Shown: positions 1-7,492, counted from the stretch's first letter. The stretch: 13,363 bases of DNA from Bacteroidales bacterium UBA6229 (GCA_002440975.1 DJWN01000075.1:1-13363), one strand, 5' to 3'. Numbers and translations are program-made. Notes: generated from the sequence alone by a model not told the origin.

Positions 1-53
1 TCATTTGAAATCATCACAAATCCTTCATGTATATTGAAATATTTGAACCTTAC

Positions 54-92
54 TCGACGTAGTCTGTTACTATGTCGAACCAACAAACACAC
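54..92. repeat. REP-like hairpin, copy 1
   Basis: Arms at 54-63 and 69-78 pair (TCGACGTAGT with ACTATGTCGA) with one G-T wobble around a 5-base loop. The hairpin and the tail after it (CGAACCAACAAACACAC) recur at 122-160 with three differences over 39 bases. The form, a short palindrome in duplicate in an intergenic space, resembles REP elements mobilised by REP-associated IS200-like transposases (RAYT). No such transposase is in the window, so the link is inference. Confidence 0.65.
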
Positions 93-93
93 C

Positions 94-117
94 CTCTTGC
101 TCTTGCTCTTGCTCTCC
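94..117. repeat. CTCTTG short tandem repeat
   Basis: Three perfect CTCTTG units (94-111) are followed by a degenerate fourth (CTCTCC). The array lies between the two REP-like hairpins. It is non-coding as far as I can judge: the one frame crossing it gives only a poly-leucine stretch and overlaps the end of the opposite-strand gene. Confidence 0.6.
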
Positions 118-120
118 TTG

Positions 121-160
121 TTCGACGTAGTCTGTGACTACGTCGAACCAACAAGCACAC
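121..160. repeat. REP-like hairpin, copy 2
   Basis: This is a perfect 12-bp inverted repeat: arms 121-132 (TTCGACGTAGTC) and 136-147 (GACTACGTCGAA) around a TGT loop. It is a direct repeat of copy 1, 68 bp downstream, including the CGAACCAACAA tail. It sits 23 bp beyond the stop codon of the minus-strand gene ending at 170, a usual position for REP elements. No T-tract follows on either strand, so it is not a classic intrinsic terminator. Confidence 0.75.
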
Positions 161-169
161 TACCCCCCC

Positions 170-1135
170 CTACGACAACCACAGCCTTCGCAACAACACT
201 TCCCATTCAGACGGATGCAGTGTTTGTTTCAGCTTGTGGCTGGTCTGTGGCAGATGCGCTTCGGCTTGTTTTATCCAATCTGAAAATAGCTTATGTTCCA
301 AGCTGTCTGCTAACTGTTCCGTGCTTTGTCTTCGGTTTGCAGTAATTGTGATTGGGCAGGGCTTTGCAGATGATCTTTCTTGTGGTCGGCTTATGTCTGC
401 ATTGGCCGCTGATGAGCTGGTTTGTTTTGCCGGCTGCAAGTGTTCTTGCCTGACTGGTTCATTTTGTTGGGGTTTAGCTTTAATTACATTGCGACTTCTG
501 CGTTTAGGCTTGCGGATATGTTGATACGCCTGATATAATAATGGTTGCAATTCGCGTTGATGATGGATCAGTTTGTCGAGCTCATCTCGCAACAGTGCAT
601 TGCAGCTTACTATCAGTGCCTTTATTTCGCTGTTGATTGCCCTGCGATTAGCTGCTTGGTTTTCGGCTTTACTGATGGACTCCTGATAGGCTTGCATCAG
701 CTGTGCGAGGCGGTCGAGATCGGCCTGGCCGGAGCCCAGTTGCTCCAGCTGCGCGCTCAAGGGGCTTAACAGTTGGTGTGTTTTGCTTCCAATGGCCAAT
801 GCCCTGTAGGCTGAGGTTTCCATCAAGCGGTGATGGAAGCTTTTGAAAATTGTTTGCTGCTGCAAATCTGCATTACGGCTGGCCAGTAACTGTCCAAGGC
901 CTACGAGTTGTCGTAAATGATTCATATAGTCTTTGCGCATTTGGATGCGATACACATAGGTATGGCTAAAGGGTTGCACCAGCTTGTTGATTTGCTGTTC
1001 AAGACGTTGCGTCTTTTCCAGGTAGTCTTCAACAAGCTGTTGTGCCAGGGGCATTTCGGTAAAGGCCTGGCGATGGTGCAATAGCAGCTGCCGCACCTCC
1101 ATGATGCGGTCTGATCGTTCAGATACTGTTTTCAT
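170..1135 (-). CDS. helical Gln-rich protein of unknown function
   Basis: This 321-residue protein is not recognised with certainty. It has no signal peptide and no membrane segment, so it is probably cytoplasmic. Residues 1-208 are almost wholly helix-forming, rich in Leu, Gln and Arg, with coiled-coil-like stretches near 30-55 and 120-160. A basic patch (KPKRRSR, 209-215) opens a disordered-looking linker rich in Gln, Ser, Pro and Lys (215-270). A short helical end (275-321) follows, with two Trp and a WEVLLRRLWLS terminus. The pattern near 164-208 (arginine pair, LLRDELDKLI, AYQHIR) reminds me of a common Bacteroidota family of helical hypothetical proteins about 200 residues long; this is memory, not a search. 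The ATG at 1133-1135 is preceded by a purine run but no clear promoter. It appears monocistronic, with REP-like hairpins downstream and an 8-base G run directly after its stop. Confidence 0.75.
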   Translation of the reverse strand: MKTVSERSDRIMEVRQLLLHHRQAFTEMPLAQQLVEDYLEKTQRLEQQINKLVQPFSHTYVYRIQMRKDYMNHLRQLVGLGQLLASRNADLQQQTIFKSFHHRLMETSAYRALAIGSKTHQLLSPLSAQLEQLGSGQADLDRLAQLMQAYQESISKAENQAANRRAINSEIKALIVSCNALLRDELDKLIHHQRELQPLLYQAYQHIRKPKRRSRNVIKAKPQQNEPVRQEHLQPAKQTSSSAANADISRPQERSSAKPCPITITANRRQSTEQLADSLEHKLFSDWIKQAEAHLPQTSHKLKQTLHPSEWEVLLRRLWLS

Positions 1136-1733
1136 TTTCTTCGATTTTTATTCAACATACTTTTATCCGGCGGGTTTGTTTGATGAAGTCGGTCTCTTTA
1201 GGCACAGCTCACATTTGTTGTCCCGCTACTAAGAGGAATTTTGCGACACTTTTTGGAGAATTTTGAGTTGATTTTATCAACAATTTTGTGGTTTTCAAAC
1301 GTTCTATAGTATTCATTTTCAATTGACAGCATGATGTTAATAAGTTTTTTTAAAAAGAATTACAAAAGCGACAAAAACTGCTGAATTAAGGCTTTGTTTT
1401 CAGAGCTTTTCTTGAGGGTATTGCTGGTTATTGTCTGAGGGCAGTTAGTTTGTTTTCCCATAAGCAGCTTACAGGCAATGAGCAGGTTTAACCGGTTTAC
1501 GAAAGGGACTTGCTCGCTTGTGAGGGTTTGTTATGGCTATACGAAGGCTTTTTCTGCTTTTACGAATCGTAAAAACGGCTTACGGATTGCTGTTCATAAA
1601 CTGTGATGCATACAAAATGTTTTACGTTGCGTTGATGTTTTGTATCAGGAAGCACTTGCTGGTTTGCGAGGGGCTTTTCGGGTGTGGCTTTTGGGGTTTT
1701 CTGTTAGCGATCGAACTTAGAATAATCAGTTCA

Positions 1734-1754
1734 TGCAAATTTGCACATGCGCAT
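1734..1754. promoter_or_regulatory. paired palindromes, possible operator
   Basis: Two perfect palindromes sit one base apart: TGCAAATTTGCA (1734-1745) and ATGCGCAT (1747-1754). They end 32 bp before the -7 element of the methyltransferase gene, where a transcription factor could bind. The function is inferred from position and symmetry only. Confidence 0.35.
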
Positions 1755-1786
1755 AAAGTATAACGCTAAAGGTACAAGGCTTTCCT

Positions 1787-1794
1787 TACTTTTG
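1787..1794 (+). promoter_or_regulatory. -7 promoter element for methyltransferase gene
   Basis: TACTTTTG matches the Bacteroidota -7 consensus TAnnTTTG. It lies 38 bp before the ATG at 1833. No clear TTG-type -33 element is visible at the usual distance. Confidence 0.55.
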
Positions 1795-1832
1795 CAGCAA
1801 AGAAACCAAACACTTCACAAAAGCCGGCACAA

Positions 1833-2390
1833 ATGGAATACGATCGCGAAAAATGGAATGCCAAACATGCTGCAAAAAAAGGTTTACATCAGGCAGACAG
1901 CTTCCTGGTGAAACATTTTAAATTACTAAAACCCGCAAAAGCACTTGATATCGCTTGTGGTCGCGGCCGCAACAGCCTGCTGTTGGCGCAAAATGGATTT
2001 GACACTTTTGCTGTGGATTTTTCTGATGTAGGCTTGGCCGCACTAGCCGAACACGCCAAATCAAAACAGCTAGATATTCAACTGATTGAACTTGACCTGG
2101 ATAAACCAGCCCTGCTTGAAACGTATAAACCATTCGACAGCATCATCTGCATAAATTTTAAGCCACTTCCTGATTTATTGGAACTTATCCCAAACTTACT
2201 ATCAAAAAGGGGTATCTTTTTATGGAGTTCCTTTAACGAAATCCAGGCTGATCAAACACCATTTCCGGTAGAAAAGGCACTTACCGAAGAAGCCTTTGTT
2301 GACTATTCCAACATAATGGAAACACTTATTTACGAGCGTTTTACAGATATCACCGGCGCACGCGATGGCTATGTTTTCAAAAAGAAATAA
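1833..2390 (+). CDS. class I SAM-dependent methyltransferase
   Basis: A small (185 residues) Rossmann-fold methyltransferase with no signal or membrane segment, so cytoplasmic. Motif I is LDIACGRGRN (38-47), a form of the glycine loop that binds S-adenosylmethionine. An acidic residue ending the second strand (D62 in VDFS) should contact the ribose. FDSIICINF (about 101-109) is the motif IV region, and a proline/leucine-rich segment then leads to GIFLWSSFNE. The glycine-loop form and short length resemble TehB-like or tellurite-resistance-like methyltransferases, but the substrate cannot be told from sequence. The ATG at 1833 fits the promoter 38 bp upstream. It is a single gene, convergent with the transporter gene 9 bp downstream, with no terminator between them. 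Confidence 0.88.
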   Translation: MEYDREKWNAKHAAKKGLHQADSFLVKHFKLLKPAKALDIACGRGRNSLLLAQNGFDTFAVDFSDVGLAALAEHAKSKQLDIQLIELDLDKPALLETYKPFDSIICINFKPLPDLLELIPNLLSKRGIFLWSSFNEIQADQTPFPVEKALTEEAFVDYSNIMETLIYERFTDITGARDGYVFKKK

Positions 2391-2399
2391 GGAGAAAAA

Positions 2400-3986
2400 T
2401 CAAAAACGTGCCAATAATTGCGAAAACAAGATCATCAGCACCAGTGCCAGTGGATAAACTGCGGCATAGGCTACCGAAGGCGCGTCGGTTTCTGTTTTGG
2501 AATCAATAGCTGCCAGGCCGGGTGTGCTCGTCATGGCACCGGTTAATGCTCCTAACAGACTAAGCATATTCATCCTGAAAATCAAATGAGCCACATAAGC
2601 AGCCAGTATCATGGGCACGATTGTAATGATGGCCCCAATCGCAATCACACTTAAGCCATTCTGCTCCAATACACCGGCCATTTCGGCACCGGCTGAAGTG
2701 CCCACTGCCGACATAAACATCAGCAAACCCAGCCGCCGCAACAACTGGTTACCACTGCCCGACATGGACCACAACACCGGACCGGTTTTACCAATATTAC
2801 TCAGTACCAAAGCCACGGCTAACACGCCTCCGGTTAATCCCAGGCTGAAGTCGAAAAGACCAAAAAATGGCACGCTAACGGCTCCCACAGCAATACCAAT
2901 TACGATACCCAAAGCTATCGGCAGAAAGTTGGTTTCCGAAAGTCGGCGATCGTCATTTCCAAGAAGTTTTTGCACTTGTACCATTTCCTGACTCGAGCCC
3001 GAAATCAAAAGTTTGTCCCCAAAACGCAGCCTGCTGTGTGGATGAGGTGTTAAATCAATTCCCGATCGCCGGATTCGTGTGATTGTTGCATTCATAGCCG
3101 TAAGATTCAGCTCGCGTATGCTTTTGTTCACTACAGCTTTATTGGTAACCAGCATCCAGTTCACTTCAAATCGATCATCAAAGCTAAGATCCTCATCCAC
3201 CGTCTCGCCAACCAACAACTCCACCTTTGCAATGGCATCTTCATTGCCAACGACTTTAAGCAAATCACCAGCATACAATACTGTTTTTGCAGTGGGAGCA
3301 AAAGTGTTTCCGGCATGTTTCACGCGCGAAACAACAGCTCCGGTCATGCCACGTAAGTCGAGCTCGCGCAGGCTTTTTCCTCCAATATTTTGATTACTCA
3401 CCTTCACAATTCGGTTGACGATTCCGGGATAATCTTCCATCAATTGATCCTTGTAACGCTTCTCTTCCTGTGAAACGCTAACCCCAAGCAAGCCGGGAAA
3501 AATATTGACAAATAAGATAACTCCTATCACCCCAACCGGATAGGCCAACCCATAGCCAACTGCCGTCACTGCCGAACCAGTAGCTTCGAAAGCTGCTGCC
3601 AAGCCAGGCGTGGATGTCAAGGCACCATTGAAAACACCGATAGCCAGATCAGTAGGCAAATCAAAGAAATGCATAGCTGCCAGGGTGAGCAATGCAGCTG
3701 AGGCAATAAGGCTGAAGGCAATAACCAGCAACTGATGTCCGAACTGCTTGAAAACCTCAAAAAAACCCGGCCCTGCCTGAATGCCAATTGTAAAGATAAA
3801 AAGCAACAGCCCAAGTTTCTGAAAAACTTCAGGTATTACAAACCCCCAGTGCCCCATCAAGAGAGCTACAAAAATTACCGCACTCGAGTCGAGCGAAAAG
3901 CCTTTGTATTTAACGTTGCCAAGCATCAAACCCAGCGCAATAATTAAAAACAAAGCAAAATATCCCTCATTCAAAAATGCCGGCAT
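2400..3986 (-). CDS. AspT/YidE-family transporter with two RCK_C domains
   Basis: This 528-residue inner-membrane protein has the layout of the aspartate:alanine exchanger family. An N-terminal membrane half (about 5-165) and a C-terminal one (about 353-525) flank two cytoplasmic RCK_C (TrkA_C) domains at about 188-260 and 275-345. The halves are related repeats: GALTSTPGLAA (121-131) matches GAMTSTPGLAA (483-493), and GYGLAYPVGVIGVILF (144-159) matches AYAAVYPLALVLMILF (506-521). The TSTPGL motif is the family hallmark. Known members exchange aspartate for alanine or succinate, but most are uncharacterised, so the substrate here is unknown. The RCK_C pair suggests control by a small cytoplasmic ligand (inference). 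Length is near the family norm. It appears monocistronic, with its own promoter about 20 bp upstream of the ATG. Confidence 0.9.
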   Translation of the reverse strand: MPAFLNEGYFALFLIIALGLMLGNVKYKGFSLDSSAVIFVALLMGHWGFVIPEVFQKLGLLLFIFTIGIQAGPGFFEVFKQFGHQLLVIAFSLIASAALLTLAAMHFFDLPTDLAIGVFNGALTSTPGLAAAFEATGSAVTAVGYGLAYPVGVIGVILFVNIFPGLLGVSVSQEEKRYKDQLMEDYPGIVNRIVKVSNQNIGGKSLRELDLRGMTGAVVSRVKHAGNTFAPTAKTVLYAGDLLKVVGNEDAIAKVELLVGETVDEDLSFDDRFEVNWMLVTNKAVVNKSIRELNLTAMNATITRIRRSGIDLTPHPHSRLRFGDKLLISGSSQEMVQVQKLLGNDDRRLSETNFLPIALGIVIGIAVGAVSVPFFGLFDFSLGLTGGVLAVALVLSNIGKTGPVLWSMSGSGNQLLRRLGLLMFMSAVGTSAGAEMAGVLEQNGLSVIAIGAIITIVPMILAAYVAHLIFRMNMLSLLGALTGAMTSTPGLAAIDSKTETDAPSVAYAAVYPLALVLMILFSQLLARF

Positions 3987-4005
3987 AGCTGTAAGTTTTG
4001 GGAAG

Positions 4006-4037
4006 CAAAGTTAGTAGTTCATCTCCAATAGAGGCAA
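4006..4037 (-). promoter_or_regulatory. promoter of the AspT-like transporter gene
   Basis: On the minus strand TAACTTTG (4013-4006) matches the TAnnTTTG -7 element, and a TTG (4037-4035) about 21 bp upstream could be the -33 element. The -7 box ends only 19 bp before the ATG, so the leader would be very short. Confidence 0.55.
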
Positions 4038-4100
4038 TTAAATCCACAAATAGAATGGAAAATCAAATAATGAAACTACCCGCTATAAATGATATAATAT

Positions 4101-4108
4101 TACTTTTG
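4101..4108 (+). promoter_or_regulatory. candidate -7 element for T9SS cargo gene
   Basis: TACTTTTG fits TAnnTTTG but lies about 180 bp before the ATG at 4290, which would give an unusually long leader for this window. No better match is seen closer to the gene. Confidence 0.3.
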
Positions 4109-4289
4109 ACATCAACATTGTTGGTTGAAGCAACAGAATTAATGTTCAGACAGTCATTAAATATCTCACCACATGGATCTTATGCTTTTTTGGCAGGAAA
4201 ACAGTAGTTCGAAATGATTCAACGACATGAACCGGTTCAAATTAAAATATTCAACCTAAATTAAAAAATTAACCATTAAATCAACAATT

Positions 4290-6488
4290 ATGAGAAGATT
4301 TCTTTACTTTGTCATTTTAGTTTTTATAACAGCTACAAGCTCCGCACAATGGAGCAGCAATCCAGCTGAAAATCTGAAGATAACAGATTATTCAAGTGAG
4401 GATGTGATACCTAAAACAGCTCTTTGTCCCAATGGTGATGTGTACATTGGTTTTTTTTCGCTACAATCCGGAAGTTATGATGTACGCCTTCAACGACTTG
4501 ATCATCAAGGGAATATCCTATGGGAAAACAATGGCATCCTGGTGAGCGATCACCCTTCAATGTCGTGGCTTACCGATTGGGACGTAACGGCCGATCTCGA
4601 AAATAATGCCATCCTTTCGTGGCAAGACATCCGCAACGGAGGTAATAACAATATTGTAATCTATAAAATCTCCCCCGATGGTGAATTTCTATGGGGCAAT
4701 GATGGCATCAGCCTGACCAACAGTACAACCATGGACGTTACGCCTGTGCTTACGGTTACAGCTCAAAACAATGTGATTGTTGCCTGGCAGGTGGATCTGG
4801 AACTTATCATGATCCAAAAGATTACACCCGACGGCTCACTTCCCTGGGGAACAGCCGGAATCAGTATTACCGGATTAAACCGTTACACCTGGCCACAACT
4901 ACTTCCGGTAGGTGAGGATGATTTTATCGTGAAATATTTCGAAGACAGCGGTCCGGTTAATGCCCCAACACGACATGTGTATGCACAACGCTACACCGCT
5001 GACGGCAGTGGTGTTTGGGATGCACCGGCTGTGATTTCCAATGCAGGAGGAATCAGTGCCTGGACGCAGATTTTCCCTTTCATCAATGATGGAAACGACG
5101 GCTTTTACATTGCCTGGCACGACGACCGCGACTTCAATAACAGTGCCTCATCCTTTGTGCAACATATTGACAATGAAGGCAATGCTGTATTTCAGGAAAA
5201 TGGCGTGGAAGTTTCTGGTAATGCCGGTATGAATCATTTCTACCCTTCCCTGTCGAAGCCCGAAAATGATCCGCATATTTATGTTTTGTGGAATGAAGTA
5301 AATGGTGATCAAAACCAATGGGGGATCTATGGACAAAAAGTTTCAGCAGCTGGCGATTTAAAATGGGGAGCCAATGGCAAAGCGATCATTCCGGTGACTT
5401 CTCATTCGGTGCTTCCGCAAAAAGGCTTGCAGCATGGTGAAGATCTGATTCTGATTTATGAAGACTATTTTAATGGTGTTGAAACTGCTATTAAAGCCAT
5501 GAGGCTCGACAATGAAGGAGCGTTTGTCTGGGATTCTGAGAGCGTATTTATTTGCAATGTCCAGTCTTCGAAGATACACCTGGATGTTTCTGAATGGGAT
5601 CAGGATCAGTGGGTTATGAGTTGGGAAGATGACAGGGGCAGCAATGTGGAAATTTATGCTCAGAATTTGCTTCCGACCGGAGAATTAGGACCAGCAACAG
5701 CAACTGGTATGTTGAGTGGTACAATTACCCTGATCAACGGGACTGCCGATTTAAGCCTTACCGAAATTACAGCCGGAGATTTCAGCACCTTGGCTGATGC
5801 GGACGGTAATTACAGTCTGTCGCTTCCTGCCGGAACCTATGAAGTTGCTGCTTCGAATCCCTATGCCGAAACAGCCATTGAAAGCGAAGTTGAAGTTTTT
5901 GAAAATGAAACGACAACACTTGATTTTGAATTGAATGTCAATCGCACGGACATGATAATCAAAGCAGTAGATCAGTTTGGTGAACCAGTGTTTTATTCAG
6001 GGGTAAACCTTGAAGTTAGTTTCACAGGTCCCGAAGGAAACTACAACGCCATTTTCGATGAAGTAGAGTTGATTTACGAACAAATGCACTATGGTGAATA
6101 TTCAGGAACTGCTACCTTAGATCTATTAGAACCTGTTGAAGCTGAAGCTACAATTGATGCTGACAATAATGAATTGGTGTTTGTATTTATTCTTGGCAGC
6201 CTGAATGAACAATCCACCGGAATAAAACTTAGCATCGCTCCAAATCCTGTAAGCAGTCAAAGTAGGATCAATATAATTTCAGAGCATAACGAAAATGTTT
6301 CCATCTGGTTAACAAATCTTATCGGGCAACAAATCATACAACCACAAGTGATCAATCTCCAACAGGGAAATAACTCTCTTTTGCTCTCTGATTTTATTTC
6401 TTCTGATCAGTTGAAAAATGGAATTTATTTGTTTCTGTTGAAAGGAAAATCTACTAACGGACAAATTAAATTTCTCATAAATAAATAG
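4290..6488 (+). CDS. T9SS-secreted WG-repeat protein, type A sorting domain
   Basis: This 732-residue exported protein begins with a Sec signal peptide (1-20: charged MRR, hydrophobic core, cleavage near SSAQ). Residues about 30-465 hold seven or eight degenerate repeats of 50-60 residues. Each has an element like DGxxLWGxxGI (D71-I83, D130-I140, D181-I191, D238-I249, D294-V306, A354-I366, D407-F420), often after a WxDDR-type strand (W111, W276, W445). This suggests a beta-propeller. Residues 475-550 look like a carboxypeptidase-regulatory-like beta sandwich (DADGNYSLSLPAGTYEV). A further beta domain (553-635) precedes the C-terminal sorting domain (645-732: IAPNPVSS, GQQI, NGIYLFLL, KFLINK), which T9SS recognises and removes during export to the surface. 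No catalytic motif is seen, so binding or adhesion is a guess. It is a single gene with a terminator at 6511-6542. Confidence 0.88.
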   Translation: MRRFLYFVILVFITATSSAQWSSNPAENLKITDYSSEDVIPKTALCPNGDVYIGFFSLQSGSYDVRLQRLDHQGNILWENNGILVSDHPSMSWLTDWDVTADLENNAILSWQDIRNGGNNNIVIYKISPDGEFLWGNDGISLTNSTTMDVTPVLTVTAQNNVIVAWQVDLELIMIQKITPDGSLPWGTAGISITGLNRYTWPQLLPVGEDDFIVKYFEDSGPVNAPTRHVYAQRYTADGSGVWDAPAVISNAGGISAWTQIFPFINDGNDGFYIAWHDDRDFNNSASSFVQHIDNEGNAVFQENGVEVSGNAGMNHFYPSLSKPENDPHIYVLWNEVNGDQNQWGIYGQKVSAAGDLKWGANGKAIIPVTSHSVLPQKGLQHGEDLILIYEDYFNGVETAIKAMRLDNEGAFVWDSESVFICNVQSSKIHLDVSEWDQDQWVMSWEDDRGSNVEIYAQNLLPTGELGPATATGMLSGTITLINGTADLSLTEITAGDFSTLADADGNYSLSLPAGTYEVAASNPYAETAIESEVEVFENETTTLDFELNVNRTDMIIKAVDQFGEPVFYSGVNLEVSFTGPEGNYNAIFDEVELIYEQMHYGEYSGTATLDLLEPVEAEATIDADNNELVFVFILGSLNEQSTGIKLSIAPNPVSSQSRINIISEHNENVSIWLTNLIGQQIIQPQVINLQQGNNSLLLSDFISSDQLKNGIYLFLLKGKSTNGQIKFLINK

Positions 6489-6510
6489 TTACATAATTTA
6501 ATTTTCTAAG

Positions 6511-6542
6511 AAAGGCAGGGCATTTGGTGTCCTGCTTTTTTT
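6511..6542 (+). terminator. intrinsic terminator of T9SS cargo gene
   Basis: A stem between 6515-6523 and 6527-6535 (GCAGG with CCTGC plus inner pairs, two of them G-T) closes a 3-base loop and is followed by seven T (6536-6542). It lies 26 bp past the stop codon. Confidence 0.85.
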
Positions 6543-6570
6543 CATTTCTCTGATATTCTTCCAAAAATAG

Positions 6571-6578
6571 TATTTTCG
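6571..6578 (+). promoter_or_regulatory. weak -7 element for channel gene
   Basis: TATTTTCG differs from TAnnTTTG at one position and lies 26 bp before the ATG at 6605, after the upstream terminator. The position fits, but the match is imperfect. Confidence 0.35.
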
Positions 6579-6604
6579 TGTCCTATAAATAATGAGCAAC
6601 TGAT

Positions 6605-7441
6605 ATGCCTCAGGAACAAAATAATGATACCTGGAAAACCAAGTGGTTCAGAATCATTTTCAGACATGATACCCGGGATGGAAAACTTTTTGATGAAGTA
6701 CTGCTGATCCTTATTTTATTAAGTGTTGCCGTTGTCTTTCTCGACAGCATGCCTGATTTGAACAAGCGTTATGGGGGCTGGCTATTTGCCGTTGAATGGT
6801 TGTTCACCCTGGTTTTCACAGCGGAATACATCATTCGAATACTCGTATCGCCGGTCAAACGAAAATACGTCTTCAGTTTTTATGGCATCATTGATTTTGT
6901 CTCGGTAATCCCAACCTATCTCAGCCTGATATTGGTCGGCTCGCAATACCTTATCATCATCCGCATTCTGAGGTTATTACGAGTCTTTCGTATTTTGAAA
7001 CTCGTCCGTTTTACATCGGCTTCGTTGTATTTGCTTCATGCCCTGAAGCATTCACGCGAAAAAATTCTGGTCTTTTTTGGTAGTGTACTGATATTAGTCA
7101 CGATCATAGGCACCTTTATGTATCTGATCGAAGGCCCCGAAAATGGTTTCAGAAGCATTCCGATCAGCATTTACTGGGCTATCGTAACCGTTACTACCGT
7201 TGGCTATGGCGACATCAGTCCGGCCACTCCCCTGGGGCAAATGATCGCTTCACTATTGATGCTTACAGGTTACGCCATCATTGCTGTTCCTACAGGGATC
7301 ATCACAACCGAAATGGCACAGAAGCATGATTCGCTAAAAAAAAATGCAGGAATTCAATGCTCAAATTGTGGAGAAAAAATTAGCAGTCACGAAGACAATT
7401 TCTGCCGAAACTGTGGTAATTCATTAAAAACCCCTGACTGA
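6605..7441 (+). CDS. voltage-gated-type potassium channel with C-terminal zinc ribbon
   Basis: A 278-residue inner-membrane ion channel of the Kv/KvAP type. S1 is about 30-47, S2 57-80, S3 90-111, and S4 117-136 with arginines at every third place (R120, R123, R126, R129, then K132 and R135), the voltage sensor. S5 is about 153-175. The pore helix and selectivity filter are TTVGYGD (197-203), the potassium signature, and S6 is about 210-236. One chain holds one pore, so a tetramer is expected. After S6 a short cytoplasmic tail ends in a CxxC-11-CxxC zinc ribbon (C252, C255, C267, C270), absent from classical Kv channels. The ATG at 6605 follows a weak promoter. parE starts 51 bp downstream but has its own promoter. 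Confidence 0.92.
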   Translation: MPQEQNNDTWKTKWFRIIFRHDTRDGKLFDEVLLILILLSVAVVFLDSMPDLNKRYGGWLFAVEWLFTLVFTAEYIIRILVSPVKRKYVFSFYGIIDFVSVIPTYLSLILVGSQYLIIIRILRLLRVFRILKLVRFTSASLYLLHALKHSREKILVFFGSVLILVTIIGTFMYLIEGPENGFRSIPISIYWAIVTVTTVGYGDISPATPLGQMIASLLMLTGYAIIAVPTGIITTEMAQKHDSLKKNAGIQCSNCGEKISSHEDNFCRNCGNSLKTPD

Positions 7442-7470
7442 TTTTCATCCTTCCTTTCAGCTTAAAAAGG

Positions 7471-7478
7471 TATTTTTG
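7471..7478 (+). promoter_or_regulatory. -7 promoter element for parE
   Basis: TATTTTTG is a full match to TAnnTTTG in the 51-bp gap after the channel gene. It ends only 14 bp before the parE ATG, so the transcript would have a leader of roughly 10 bases or less. Confidence 0.55.
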
Positions 7479-7492
7479 CAAAAAACAGAAAA

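Larger units (their letters stand above)
1136..1832. other. long non-coding region with small palindromes
   Basis: This 697-bp gap separates two divergent genes. It is rich in T and G on the plus strand between about 1400 and 1700. It holds a 6-bp inverted repeat (1267-1272 with 1276-1281), a 7-bp one (TTTTACG 1558-1564 with CGTAAAA 1568-1574), and an imperfect 18-bp direct repeat at 1509-1526 and 1655-1672 with 15 of 18 bases matching. TACG occurs five times between 1497 and 1626. Two perfect palindromes and a promoter lie at its right end. The only plus frame of note (1533-1763) has no promoter and an odd Cys/Phe/Leu-rich composition, so I do not call it a gene. Confidence 0.6.
3987..4289. 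other. AT-rich intergenic region between divergent genes
   Basis: This 303-bp region lies between the transporter (-) and the T9SS cargo gene (+). It carries a promoter candidate for each, and a perfect 12-bp palindrome TGAACCGGTTCA at 4228-4239. A plus-strand frame of 69 codons (3998-4207) starts over the transporter promoter and shows no recognisable protein, so I treat it as chance. Confidence 0.55.

Noticed and set aside
54..160. Possible CRISPR array from repeated palindromic units
   Set aside because: There are only two copies, the material between them is a simple CTCTTG repeat and not a unique spacer, and no cas gene is present.
163..170. C8 homopolymer as a phase-variation switch in the 170-1135 gene
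   Set aside because: On the coding strand it follows the stop codon, so slippage would not change the protein.
34..345. Plus-strand frame of 103 codons
   Set aside because: It runs through the REP-like hairpins and the CTCTTG repeat, giving a poly-Leu stretch, and overlaps the end of a better-supported opposite gene.
1533..1763. Plus-strand frame of 76 codons in the long gap
   Set aside because: It has no promoter and an atypical composition, and it runs through the palindromic sites upstream of the methyltransferase.
3998..4207. Plus-strand frame of 69 codons
   Set aside because: It begins inside the transporter promoter, has no recognisable domain, and contains a promoter-like element within it.
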